Shown here: positions 43,200-52,219 of the stretch, one piece after another
How positions within the stretch are numbered: position 1 is the stretch's first letter
How the letters are laid out: every line of letters begins with the position of its first letter
Source: Paraburkholderia sp. BL25I1N1
GTDB taxonomy: Bacteria; Pseudomonadota; Gammaproteobacteria; Burkholderiales; Burkholderiaceae
Length of the DNA: 64,000 bases
NCBI RefSeq assembly: GCF_003002025.1
Contig: NZ_PVZB01000006.1
Span: forward strand, 62,001 to 126,000
Direction: 5' to 3'
Notes under the pieces: model-generated
Database searches by the model: none
Seen by the model: only the letters and a program-made list of their open reading frames with translations
What the model was told of the DNA's origin: nothing
Program-made: the position numbers and the translations under genes

Positions 43200-45029
43200 T
43201 TACTCGATTGAACAGGCCGTTTGGCCTTGGGTGGTTGAACTGCCGTTATTGCGGCTCTTGCTGTCCGGGCTGACTCTTTCGGTGTCTCTGCACTCTGGAA
43301 CGAGCGTGATTTCGACGCGGCGGTTTGCGGCGCGTCCTGCCTCTGTGTCGTTCAAAGCCTTGGGACGCGTGTCGCCATAACCCTGAATCGCGAAATGAGT
43401 GAGCGCGATACCTGACGCGTCCGCGAGCCAGTCACGTACGGATGCGGCGCGCGCCTCGGACAGTTTCAGGTTGCTCGCCGGATTGCCGACCGAGTCGGTG
43501 TGGCCGGCGATCAGTACGCGTTTGTTCGCGTGCGCCTTGATCAGGTCCAGCGAACTGACCAGCACACCGTTTGAACCCGGATTCAGGACCGCGCTGCCTG
43601 ATCGGAACAGGGACATGCTGTCCAGTTCGATCATGGCCGGCGCGGGAGCCGGCGGCTGGTAGCCGGCAATCAGTTCGCCGACCGACGGCAGCAGCGACGC
43701 GCCTCGATAGAAACCCAGGCCTAGTCGCGGAGGCACGCCGACGCTTGCGTAGCGTTCGAGTTCGTCGCGATCGCGCTTGACGGCGTTGAGCGCGTCGACG
43801 CGGGCCGCGTCGCGGGCGGGCGCGATGGTCTTATAACGGCTCATGTCGCTCATCACCCGTTCGACCAGCGCGCGATTCTGCCAGGCCGACGCGGCGGCAG
43901 CCGCGCAAAAGTACACCGCCAGCCATCCGAACGCATGCGCGAGTGCACGCGGCAACGCACGCCGTACTGGCTGAAGGGGAATGCCGCGAATAAGCGCTTC
44001 CGGCAACGGGCAATACGTTTGCTTTTGCCGTGCCTGAGAGATTACCGCGCCTTGCGCGGGGGAAAGCGGCAACGCCGTCAGCTTTGCGACAAACTCGCCA
44101 CTGAGCGAGTCCGCGGCGGGCAGTCCGTCTATCGCCGTCACGCCGAACGCGACGGTCTGCAACGGCGGCATGCCACGCTGAGTATCGGCTAACGCAGGCA
44201 GCACCGTTTCACTCGCCCAGCGCGTGACAGCGTCGAGCCGGGCTGCGCGATAAGCCCGCGATTGGCGCTCGTGCTGAATGCCCGGGCTGGCCACGCGTAT
44301 GTATTGCGCGAGGCGCCTTGCAATGAGTGCCGGCAGATTGTCGAACTGCAGGGGCTGCGCCCCCGACACGCCGAACCACGGGGATTCGTCCGCGGTGCGG
44401 TCCATTGCTCGTGCATATATCGCCACGCACACAGGTAGCGGGTAGCCGATCGCGCGGCTCGCCTCGCCAATTGCCGAGCGCCAACGCCGCAATCCTGCCT
44501 GCAGGGTCACGGCGCCCGTCGCGTGATCCGCTGCAAGCAGGTAGGCGAGGGCGTCGGGCCCTTGGCCTTCGCGCCAGCGCTTCAGCGCGTCGGCCAGATG
44601 GGCGAGGCGGACCGGATCGTCGCCACGCACCCAGATCGCGGCGTCGGTGATGCGCACGAGGTCCTCGCCGAATACGTACCCTAGGGTACCGCTGGTGTCG
44701 CCGATGACGAGCACCAGTGGCGTGTTACGTTTCAGATCGGCAGGAAGCGAACTGAGCGCGGCATCAACAGCACTCAGTAGATGGTGCGTGGCTTCACGGC
44801 GCGCCCGCACGCGTCGGGTCGCGACTACCGTCGCAACGAGCGCGAGGCCGACGACGATCATGGCGCCACACGCGTTCCATCCCGCCGACCAGGGTGAAGA
44901 TAGCGTGAGCCAGATCAATGCAAGGATCGAGATCCACAGGACAAGCGTGCGGTAGGGATAACCGTTGGGATAACCAGTCAAGCGCGACCCCGTCAATGTG
45001 TGATCCGAGCGATCGAGGCGTTGAGCCAT
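43200..45029 (-). CDS. T6SS TssM-like/OmpA hybrid membrane protein
   Basis: A 609-residue protein. Two N-terminal helices (about residues 28-45 and 49-70) are followed by a cytoplasmic domain in which NTPLVLVIGDTSG replaces a P-loop. A third helix lies near residues 358-378. A C-terminal OmpA domain (about 463-585) shows AGHTDSVGNPASNLKLSEARA and GYGDTRPKALNDTEAGRAANRRVEI, the peptidoglycan-binding marks. The topology and the middle part resemble the first 400 residues of TssM. It likely anchors the membrane complex to peptidoglycan. The gene overlaps tssL by 36 bases; a TTG at 44996 is an alternative start. OmpA proteins next to TssL are known in T6SS loci. Confidence 0.82.
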   Translation of the reverse strand: MAQRLDRSDHTLTGSRLTGYPNGYPYRTLVLWISILALIWLTLSSPWSAGWNACGAMIVVGLALVATVVATRRVRARREATHHLLSAVDAALSSLPADLKRNTPLVLVIGDTSGTLGYVFGEDLVRITDAAIWVRGDDPVRLAHLADALKRWREGQGPDALAYLLAADHATGAVTLQAGLRRWRSAIGEASRAIGYPLPVCVAIYARAMDRTADESPWFGVSGAQPLQFDNLPALIARRLAQYIRVASPGIQHERQSRAYRAARLDAVTRWASETVLPALADTQRGMPPLQTVAFGVTAIDGLPAADSLSGEFVAKLTALPLSPAQGAVISQARQKQTYCPLPEALIRGIPLQPVRRALPRALAHAFGWLAVYFCAAAAASAWQNRALVERVMSDMSRYKTIAPARDAARVDALNAVKRDRDELERYASVGVPPRLGLGFYRGASLLPSVGELIAGYQPPAPAPAMIELDSMSLFRSGSAVLNPGSNGVLVSSLDLIKAHANKRVLIAGHTDSVGNPASNLKLSEARAASVRDWLADASGIALTHFAIQGYGDTRPKALNDTEAGRAANRRVEITLVPECRDTERVSPDSKSRNNGSSTTQGQTACSIE

Positions 45030-45649
45030 TGATCGAGCGCAAGGTATGCGATGCCGGCCACGATGCTTGAGATGGCGACCCACATAAGCGGCGAAAGGCG
45101 AACGTTCCAGCGACGCACACCCTCGGGTTTGACGACGAGAACGCTGCTCGTATCCGGATCCCGACAGAGCCGCTCACTGATCGCCCGCATGAGTGCCGTG
45201 CGGGCATCGTGACCCACCAGCGCGAACTTCCCGACGAATCCGAGGTCGAGCACTGCGCCGAAGATGGCCAGCAGCGGCAGAACCGGTTGCGGTTGCGCAA
45301 GACGGCGCTCGATGCGCCGGATCAGTTCGTCGCCCGCGTCATGACTCTGGAACTCGTCGACCTGCAGCGGCTCGCGTTCCCATGCGTCGCGATCGTTGCC
45401 CTTCAGGTTGCTGAGCGCCTTCTCGTCGAGCAAGGCGCACTGCGCATAGACAGCGTCTTCGACGACGTCGGACGGATGCCCCGCGGCTGTCAGCTGTTGA
45501 CGCAGAGCACGGACCTGTTGCTTGCACGTGTCTCGGAACGTCGTGAAGGACTGCGGCGCCGAATTGCCGGCGAGACTCGCGATGCTCAACGCGGTGTCGC
45601 GCAAGGCGACCGGCAGCAAGATCGTGTCGGCGTCAGGTGCGGAGTTCAT
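44993..45649 (-). CDS. tssL: T6SS membrane subunit TssL (DotU family)
   Basis: A 218-residue C-tail-anchored protein. The DotU domain is seen in VVEDAVYAQCALLDEKALSNLKGN, VDEFQSHDAGDELIRRIERRLAQP and LPLLAIFGAVLDLGFVGKFAL. One helix near the C-terminus (about residues 187-208, LMWVAISSIVAGIAYLALD) places the soluble part in the cytoplasm. TssL links the TssM/TssJ envelope complex with the baseplate. It has no peptidoglycan-binding domain of its own; that part is on the overlapping downstream OmpA-domain protein. It starts in an ATGA overlap with the tssK stop. Confidence 0.9.
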   Translation of the reverse strand: MNSAPDADTILLPVALRDTALSIASLAGNSAPQSFTTFRDTCKQQVRALRQQLTAAGHPSDVVEDAVYAQCALLDEKALSNLKGNDRDAWEREPLQVDEFQSHDAGDELIRRIERRLAQPQPVLPLLAIFGAVLDLGFVGKFALVGHDARTALMRAISERLCRDPDTSSVLVVKPEGVRRWNVRLSPLMWVAISSIVAGIAYLALDQWLNASIARITH

Positions 45650-46992
45650 GCCGGCAACACCGCGTAAAGTTCGAGCGAAACCTCCGGCATGGAAGCCGGG
45701 ATGTAAAACTGGCACGCGCGTGCATCTACCATGCGCTTGAAAGCGGGAGAGGCGCTATCGAGAGCGAAGTATTGATTTTCAATGCGCACCGGAATTGCCG
45801 CCGGCAATCGGGACATTGGCCGCAACGGGATGCCGGGCAGCGCTGAGTTGACGATCTGCTCGACTTCATCGGGTGCTCCCGCCTTGCACAGACGCGGCAA
45901 CTGTTCGAGCAGTGCGTGCGCGGGCAATCCGGACTGAACCGACAGGTAATAGTCGGCGCCTTCGACGAGTCGCTCGTCGAAGATCTTGCCGAGCCATGCC
46001 GTGCCTCGAATCCGCTCCAGTGCGATCGGCACGACGCGCGACGGAATGACCGTATCGAGCAGCGTGCGGATCAGCGATTCCAGCTCGGCGAATACAGGCT
46101 CGGGCGCGTGATGGTCGTACCGGGGAATCGCCTGAAGCGTCTCAGTGGTCGAGAACGTGAGCAGGGAGCCGGCCAGACGTGCCAGGACTGCATGCAGTCG
46201 TTCGGGATGCTGATCGGGCGCCTGGCACAGACGCGCGAGATCGGGCCAGTTGCTGTTCACACTGTGCAGCAGCCAGAACAGTGACACGTCGGCGACCGCG
46301 TAGTCGGCGATCTGATCGGAGCGTTCGCGCCGGCGCACCGCCAGACTGGCGCTTTTGGCGCTCAGTATTTCCGACAGACGGTTCATGCGGGCGGTCAATT
46401 GGGTGCTCGCCGACAGCACGAGACATGGCGGCACGAACGCCGGATCCAGTTCGAAGCGGCCCTGTGCGTTGCGCACGATCCGGCCGATCGGGCACGTGAC
46501 GTAGTTGTCCGGTTCTTCGAAGTCGAACAGTAGCGCCAGCGCATGTCGCTCGACGCTGATTTCTTCCTTGCCGTCACCGTTGAGGTCTGCGATCAGCAGA
46601 TATTCACGCGCGAAGCGGCGTGGACGAGCGGGCTTCTCGCCGGTTTCGAAGCAGTTGCCGCCTTGCGGATCGAGCAGCGGCAGCGCGGCTAGCACGACGA
46701 CCGAATCGTTCTGCGCGGGCACATCCCCCAGGTCGCGCGGAGCCGGCAGACGGTCGGCGGATTCCGTATCGATCTGCGTGCCGTCAGGCAGCCTCAGATC
46801 GAGCACCGACAACTGCAGACGATTGATCGACAACGCTTGTGCGTCGAAGACAACGCGTGATGCCCCCCACGGTTCAGGGCTGGCGATGCGCGCGATGCGT
46901 TCATCAGCAAAGCGTTCCCACAGTGCCTGTTGCTGGAAATGCTGGGGCGTCATGAAAATCCCCTGCGCCCACAGCGGTCTGGTTATGTTCAT
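45646..46992 (-). CDS. tssK: T6SS baseplate protein TssK
   Basis: A 448-residue trimeric adaptor between baseplate and membrane complex. The family signature at the start, RPLWAQGIFMTPQHFQQQ, and the middle ADVSLFWLLHSVNSNWPDLARLCQ and the C-terminal VDARACQFYIPAS are visible. The ATG at 46992 is chosen because the family begins with a short N-terminus before RPLW. The gene overlaps tssL in ATGA, so translation of tssK and tssL is coupled. A 129-base gap separates it from tssC. Confidence 0.92.
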   Translation of the reverse strand: MNITRPLWAQGIFMTPQHFQQQALWERFADERIARIASPEPWGASRVVFDAQALSINRLQLSVLDLRLPDGTQIDTESADRLPAPRDLGDVPAQNDSVVVLAALPLLDPQGGNCFETGEKPARPRRFAREYLLIADLNGDGKEEISVERHALALLFDFEEPDNYVTCPIGRIVRNAQGRFELDPAFVPPCLVLSASTQLTARMNRLSEILSAKSASLAVRRRERSDQIADYAVADVSLFWLLHSVNSNWPDLARLCQAPDQHPERLHAVLARLAGSLLTFSTTETLQAIPRYDHHAPEPVFAELESLIRTLLDTVIPSRVVPIALERIRGTAWLGKIFDERLVEGADYYLSVQSGLPAHALLEQLPRLCKAGAPDEVEQIVNSALPGIPLRPMSRLPAAIPVRIENQYFALDSASPAFKRMVDARACQFYIPASMPEVSLELYAVLPA

Positions 46993-47121
46993 CGTTATTG
47001 GATGATGCTCGAACAGCGTTTCGTATTGAATGCATGCCGCGCGACACCTCACTGGGCGCCGCGCGGGAACTACCCGATTACGTCTGGGTTAAATCTCTTG
47101 CTTACCTCTGTGGGGCCGTAT

Positions 47122-48666
47122 TTAGCTTTTCGCCTTTGGCATTTGTGACACGAGCGACAGATTGATATCCATTCCTTCAATCTGGAAGTGCGGCACGATG
47201 AACAGCTTGACGCGGAAGAACCCCGGGTTGTCCTCGATGTCCTCGACAATTACCTTGGCTTCGCGCAGCGGGTGCGAAGCCTGCAGATCGTCACCCGGAT
47301 CCGTCATTTCGGTGACGAGCGACTTGACCCACGTGTTCAGTTCCAGTTCGAGCAGACGGCGGTCTTTCGTCGTGCCGATGTTTTCGCGCTGGATCAGTTT
47401 CAAGTAGTGCGCAATCCGCGAGAGCAGGAAGATGTACGGTAGACGCGCGTTGACGCGACTGTTCGCACTCGCTTCCTTGGTTTCGTACAGGGCCGGCTTT
47501 TGCGCCGAGTGTGCCGAAAAGAAGCACGCGAAATCGTGGTTCTTGTAGTACGACAGCGGAATGAAGCCGAGATTGGCGAATTCGAATTCACGCGTTTCGG
47601 GGATCAATACCTCGCTCGGAATCTTGGCCTGATTGCCCGTGCCAAGGTCGTAAAGGTGGATCGGCAGGTCTTCGACCAGACCGCCCGCTTGCGGCCCGCG
47701 AATCTGCACGCACCAACCGTTTTTGACAAAGCTATTCACCATGTTGGCCGCGAACGCAAAGGATGCGTTCGCCCACAGATAGCGCGTGTGATCAGGACCC
47801 TTGACCGCTTCCTCGTAGTTGAACGCGCGCACCGGCGTTGTGTCCGGACCGTACGGCAGGCGCGCGAGAAAGCGGGGCAGCGTGAGACCGATGTAGCGCG
47901 CGTCGTCCGATTCGCGGAAGCTCTTCCACTTCAGATACTCGGCGCGATCGAAATAGTTGCCGATGTCGCGGATACTCGCGACTTCTTCCATTGAGTCCTT
48001 GCCGAAGAACTGCGGCGAGACTGAACCAATGAATGGCATATGCGCTGCCGCCGACACCTTCGATATATTGCGTAGCAGCGCGATGTCTTGCGGGCTGCGG
48101 TCGAACTCGTAGTTCGAAATGATCGAGCCGATGGGCTGGCCGCCCGGCGTATCGTATTCCTGGATGTAGGTGTGCAGGTACAACCCGCTCTGAATTACCT
48201 CAGGCGTGTCTTCGAAATCCTGACGTAGTTGATCTTTCGACACGTCCAGCACTTCGATGCGGACATTCTTGCGGAAGTCGGTGCGATCGACCAGGAACTT
48301 CAGCCCGCGCCATGCCGATTCGATCTGCTGGAACGTTTCATTGTGCATGACCGCGTCGAGCTGGCGGCTGATCTGCTGGTCCAGATGAGCGATGTGAAAA
48401 TCGAGCAAGCTCTTGTCCAGCCGGTCCACCTGCTGCGACGAGTCCTTGATCATCTTCAGGAACACGCTCATGGCTTGTGCGACGCGTTCGTCGAGCGATG
48501 ATTCCGACAGCGCGTCCGGATTCTGAAAGGATTCGAATGATCGAGTTTCCCTGACAGGTGTCAGATTAATTTTCTCGCATAGCGATTCATAGACGCTTTT
48601 ACCCGGTGCGTCGAGTGTTGTCGTATCCGCTGCCGATTCTTGAAGACGGGTTTCGTTTTTAGCCAT
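47122..48666 (-). CDS. tssC: T6SS contractile sheath large subunit TssC (VipB)
   Basis: A 514-residue sheath protein. Family motifs visible are ESAWRGLKFLVDRTDFRKN, EYDTPGGQPIGSIISNYEFD, YLWANASFAFAANMVNSF and the C-terminal PGFFRVKLFIVPHFQIEGMDINLSLVS. It pairs with TssB to form the sheath that contracts around the Hcp tube. Its length is normal. It lies 33 bases downstream of tssB, as in most T6SS loci. The Shine-Dalgarno sequence is weak, so coupling to tssB may matter. Confidence 0.95.
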   Translation of the reverse strand: MAKNETRLQESAADTTTLDAPGKSVYESLCEKINLTPVRETRSFESFQNPDALSESSLDERVAQAMSVFLKMIKDSSQQVDRLDKSLLDFHIAHLDQQISRQLDAVMHNETFQQIESAWRGLKFLVDRTDFRKNVRIEVLDVSKDQLRQDFEDTPEVIQSGLYLHTYIQEYDTPGGQPIGSIISNYEFDRSPQDIALLRNISKVSAAAHMPFIGSVSPQFFGKDSMEEVASIRDIGNYFDRAEYLKWKSFRESDDARYIGLTLPRFLARLPYGPDTTPVRAFNYEEAVKGPDHTRYLWANASFAFAANMVNSFVKNGWCVQIRGPQAGGLVEDLPIHLYDLGTGNQAKIPSEVLIPETREFEFANLGFIPLSYYKNHDFACFFSAHSAQKPALYETKEASANSRVNARLPYIFLLSRIAHYLKLIQRENIGTTKDRRLLELELNTWVKSLVTEMTDPGDDLQASHPLREAKVIVEDIEDNPGFFRVKLFIVPHFQIEGMDINLSLVSQMPKAKS

Positions 48667-48699
48667 TTGTTTTAAGGAAATTTCCGCAATGGTCAGTGT

Positions 48700-49209
48700 T
48701 TATTTCTGGTTCGACGGAGCGGTTTCACCAATCTTCTGCAAATCGGCGCGAAGGCGATCGGAAAGGCCAGGGTCTCTCAGGATTTTCTCGAGCTCGCGCC
48801 GGAACATTGCGTTATCGAGCAAGTTGGATTTCAAATCACGCAGCAGATTGCGCGCAGCCATTAACGCGCGTAACTCCGGAACTTTGCCGGCCACCGCGTC
48901 GGGCTTGAAATCGTCCATTGATTTAAAGTCGAGGTCCACTGGCAATTCTGAGCCGTCGCCCGCGAGCGTGTTCTCGACGGCAATCTTTGCCTTCGGGTTG
49001 TAGCCGGCGAGTACCGCGTTGAAATTGTTCCTGTTGATGTCGACCTTGGCGCGCTCCGCCAGCACCCGAGTGTCCTGACCGTTGCTGTAATCGCCCATGA
49101 CCAGAAGTTTGAGCGGCAGCTCGACCTTCTTTTGCGCGCCTCCTGTATGCAGGTCTAGTTTGATGTTAATTCTTGCCTTGGGCACCTCGTTCTGGAAGCT
49201 CTCTGCCAT
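48700..49209 (-). CDS. tssB: T6SS contractile sheath small subunit TssB (VipA)
   Basis: A 169-residue sheath subunit. The family start is seen in QNEVPKARINIKLDLHTGGAQKK, LPLKLLVMGDYSNGQ, and FKSMDDFKPDAVAGKVPELRALMAARNLLRDLKSNL. Together with TssC it forms the contractile sheath. AAGGAAA seven bases upstream supports the start. It is the first gene of the leftward T6SS block and is divergent from vgrG across a 246-base A/T-rich region. Confidence 0.95.
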   Translation of the reverse strand: MAESFQNEVPKARINIKLDLHTGGAQKKVELPLKLLVMGDYSNGQDTRVLAERAKVDINRNNFNAVLAGYNPKAKIAVENTLAGDGSELPVDLDFKSMDDFKPDAVAGKVPELRALMAARNLLRDLKSNLLDNAMFRRELEKILRDPGLSDRLRADLQKIGETAPSNQK

Positions 49210-49455
49210 TTTTATTTCCTTTTAGTTTGAGACAACGATCAGTGCAACAGAATCGCGTTTTTTATTAATAGCATATAAATTTCATCTCGAAATATCCTGC
49301 CCAGTATTTTTTGAGAATTGGTAAGAAAAAGAGTGGTGGCATATTCACAAAGGAATCCAAAGCGTTTACCGTTGCACCTCGGCTCATCTGACGGAATGCC
49401 ATAAGCACTTTTTTCGAGTGCTTATGGTCGAAGCTATACGTGGGGGATAAAAGCA
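49210..49455. promoter_or_regulatory. Divergent tssB/vgrG promoter region
   Basis: This 246-base region is markedly more A/T-rich than its surroundings, especially at 49255-49330, and must drive both T6SS blocks. It holds the inverted repeat at 49399-49427. I could not name a specific promoter or regulator site. Confidence 0.55.
49399..49427. repeat. Perfect inverted repeat in the vgrG leader
   Basis: CCATAAGCAC and GTGCTTATGG form a ten-base perfect inverted repeat around TTTTTTCGA, ending 28 bases before the vgrG start codon. It could be a regulator site or an mRNA hairpin close to the ribosome site. Confidence 0.7.
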
Positions 49456-52200
49456 ATGGCGAGTCTGCTGGGGGACGTGGAGACGTACGGGAGTAGTTTG
49501 AGGCCCATGACTGTGCAGCAGTCGTATTTTCTGGACGTGACAGGGCCGGGCAATGGCCGGGACCTCTCGGTAGTGTCGTTCACAGCGGTTGAACGAATGG
49601 GCGAGCCCTACCGGGTCACCGTCGAACTCACGCATCCGGAAAGTCTCGCGCGGGCCGATTACCTGGGCCGTGATGCCACGTTCACTATCCAGCCAGCGGA
49701 CGGCACCGCGCCACGCGTATTTGCCGGCTGCATCACGGGCTTCAGCAGGACGAAGACGACGAAGGATTTCAGCGGCTACCGCATCGTGGTCGAGGCGCAC
49801 ATCGCGCGTCTGAAGCTCACGCGTACGAGCCGCATCTATCAGCGGCAGACTGCGCCGCAGATCATCGAGGCGATCCTGCGTCGTCACGGTTTGAACGGTA
49901 ACCAGTTTGTATTCAGGCTACGTCGGAACTTTCCGCAGCACGCGTTCCGCTTTCAGTATCAGATCGATGACTGGTCTTACATCCAGATCCTGATGCAGAA
50001 GGAGGGTATCTACAGCTACACCGAGAGGGGAAAATTCGGCGACGTCGTGGTGATAGCCGATGACATCGACCATTACGTCTACACGCCGGAACTGAAGGTG
50101 CCGTACCGCGAGAAGGCTGGACTGGAGTCCGGTATCGAGGCGGTCTTCGCGCTGGAGATGCACGCGCGCGCGGTGCCGCAATCGATTCGTGTCGCGGACT
50201 ACAACCCCGATCAGGCGTGGGAGCGCTTCAAAGCCGACGCGAACGTGGCGATGAAGGACACCACGACCTACGGCCAGTCATACGTGTACGGCACGCATCA
50301 TCTCGATCAGGGCGGGGCGCAGTGGGAAGCTCAACTGCGCCACGAGGCCGAGATCGCGTGGCAAGTGGTCTACGAAGGCGAGAGCAACGTGCTCGGTGTG
50401 CGGCCGGCGCGCGTGCTGCGCATGGATGACGATTTGCCCGACGCGCCCAATGGCCAGGTGATTGTCGAAGTGACACACAGTGGCGCGCGTGATCAGGCGT
50501 ACCGCAACAGCTACCGGGCAATTCCCGCTGACCGGCGCTTCCGGCTGAGACTCGAAGAGGACACGTGGCCGAAGATCCCCGGCACGCTCAGCGCGCGGGT
50601 GACTTCCCCCGATCAGTACAAGTATGCCTATCTGACGCAGCAGGGCCACTATGTGGTGCGCTTCGACCTGGACTTCGACGAATGGAATCCGGGCGGAGAG
50701 AGCGTGCCGCTGCGGCTGGCGAAGCCATTCGCGGGCAAATTGCAGACGGGGTTTCACTTTCCGGCGCTTGACGGCGACGAAGCCGTGGTGGAGTTCCGCG
50801 ACGGCAATCCGGATAAGCCATATATCTCACAGTTTCATCACCACAGCCAGGCCATCGATCTGATCACGAATCAGGACCGCTGGCTCTCGCGCAATGTGAT
50901 CCGGACGCAGGCAAATAACAAGCTGCGCATGGAGGATTGGGAGGGGCAGGAAGGGATCAAGTTGTCCACTGAGCATTCGGGGAAGAGTCAGCTGAATCTT
51001 GGGCATCTGGTCGACAGCAAGAAGCAGAAGCGCGGTGAAGGGTTTGAATTGCGCTCGTCGGGCTGGGGTGCGATTCGCGGTGGAAAGGGACTTTTTATTT
51101 CGGCAGACGATCAGCCGAAGGCGGGTGGATTGCAGTTGGAGATGCGGGCAGCGTTGCAGCAGCTCGAGCAATCACACGAAAGAATGCGACTGCTCAATGA
51201 CGCCGCGCAGACCGCACAGGCGGACCTGCTCGACCTGAAGACACAAAACGATCTGCTCCATGATCAGGTAAAGGGATTGCAGGCAGCAGTGCTGCTGCTT
51301 TCATCTCCGGCCGCGATTGTGGCCACCACGCCTGGAAATATTCGACAAAGCGCCGGCGTCGACGTCGTGTTCGATGCCGCGCGCGATGTGCAGGTGAGCG
51401 CATGGAAACGGTTCGCTGTCGGCGCCGGCGATGCAATTAGTCTGTTTGCGCAGAAGTCCGGCATCAAGCTGTTTGCGAACAAGGGCAAGATCCAGGTTCA
51501 GGCGCAGAACGATGCATTGGAATTGACGGCACGACACGATCTGTCCATCACCAGCACTGAGCGCAAGGTCGTGGTCACGGCAAAAGACGAGCTGTTGCTC
51601 ACGTGCGGCCGGGCTTACATACAGTTGAAGGACGGCAAGATTCATCTCGGTACGCCGGACAACATACTTTGCCATACGGTAAGTCTTCAGAAATGCGGAC
51701 CAGCGAGCATGCCGGGTGTGTTACCCGCATTGCCCAAATCGGAACTTCAGCAGCAACAGTTCGATTTCAAGTTTCGTCTTGCTGATCGTCCAGGCTCCGA
51801 CGGACATCCGCTGGCGCACGCGCCGTGGAAGATCGTGCATGGTCCCGAACCCGATTCGCTGGACGTCGATGAACAACGACTCGTGGCGCAGGGTACGAGC
51901 GACGCAAGCGGGAATATCAATCTGACGGATGAGGAAAAGCAAAGAGTCTCGGAGGTTCATTGCGTCAACCCCATGCAAACGTGGTTGGTTTATCCCGGGC
52001 ATACCGTGCGCGTCAACGTCGAGTCCGAATTGGCGAACTGGACTGACGAAGACAAATTGTTGCATGGCTTGAATGCAGCGGATTTCTCTCCGGATCTCCA
52101 TTCGGTTCGAGGGGACGCATCGGTTGATCCGGTTGTGGACTATGCGCAAGACGCTCTCGGCACGACCGAGCGGCACATTTACCGGACCATCAAGACCTAA
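49456..52200 (+). CDS. vgrG: T6SS spike protein VgrG with coiled-coil insert and TTR-like extension
   Basis: A 914-residue spike. The gp27-like domain spans about residues 15-380 (VERMGEPYRVTVEL, QIDDWSYIQILMQKEGIYSY). An OB/gp5-like part with GFHFPALDGDEAVVEFRDGNPDKPYI follows. A predicted coiled-coil segment lies near residues 563-612 and a DUF2345 beta-helix near 625-750. The last 150 residues contain FDFKFRLADRPGSDGHPLAHAPW and GTSDASGNINL, a pattern like transthyretin-type domains that in other VgrGs bind phospholipase effectors. The next gene encodes a phospholipase D, which fits such a role. GGGGGA eight bases upstream gives the start. Confidence 0.93.
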   Translation: MASLLGDVETYGSSLRPMTVQQSYFLDVTGPGNGRDLSVVSFTAVERMGEPYRVTVELTHPESLARADYLGRDATFTIQPADGTAPRVFAGCITGFSRTKTTKDFSGYRIVVEAHIARLKLTRTSRIYQRQTAPQIIEAILRRHGLNGNQFVFRLRRNFPQHAFRFQYQIDDWSYIQILMQKEGIYSYTERGKFGDVVVIADDIDHYVYTPELKVPYREKAGLESGIEAVFALEMHARAVPQSIRVADYNPDQAWERFKADANVAMKDTTTYGQSYVYGTHHLDQGGAQWEAQLRHEAEIAWQVVYEGESNVLGVRPARVLRMDDDLPDAPNGQVIVEVTHSGARDQAYRNSYRAIPADRRFRLRLEEDTWPKIPGTLSARVTSPDQYKYAYLTQQGHYVVRFDLDFDEWNPGGESVPLRLAKPFAGKLQTGFHFPALDGDEAVVEFRDGNPDKPYISQFHHHSQAIDLITNQDRWLSRNVIRTQANNKLRMEDWEGQEGIKLSTEHSGKSQLNLGHLVDSKKQKRGEGFELRSSGWGAIRGGKGLFISADDQPKAGGLQLEMRAALQQLEQSHERMRLLNDAAQTAQADLLDLKTQNDLLHDQVKGLQAAVLLLSSPAAIVATTPGNIRQSAGVDVVFDAARDVQVSAWKRFAVGAGDAISLFAQKSGIKLFANKGKIQVQAQNDALELTARHDLSITSTERKVVVTAKDELLLTCGRAYIQLKDGKIHLGTPDNILCHTVSLQKCGPASMPGVLPALPKSELQQQQFDFKFRLADRPGSDGHPLAHAPWKIVHGPEPDSLDVDEQRLVAQGTSDASGNINLTDEEKQRVSEVHCVNPMQTWLVYPGHTVRVNVESELANWTDEDKLLHGLNAADFSPDLHSVRGDASVDPVVDYAQDALGTTERHIYRTIKT

Positions 52201-52219
52201 GTTGTGTGGCAACCAGAAG

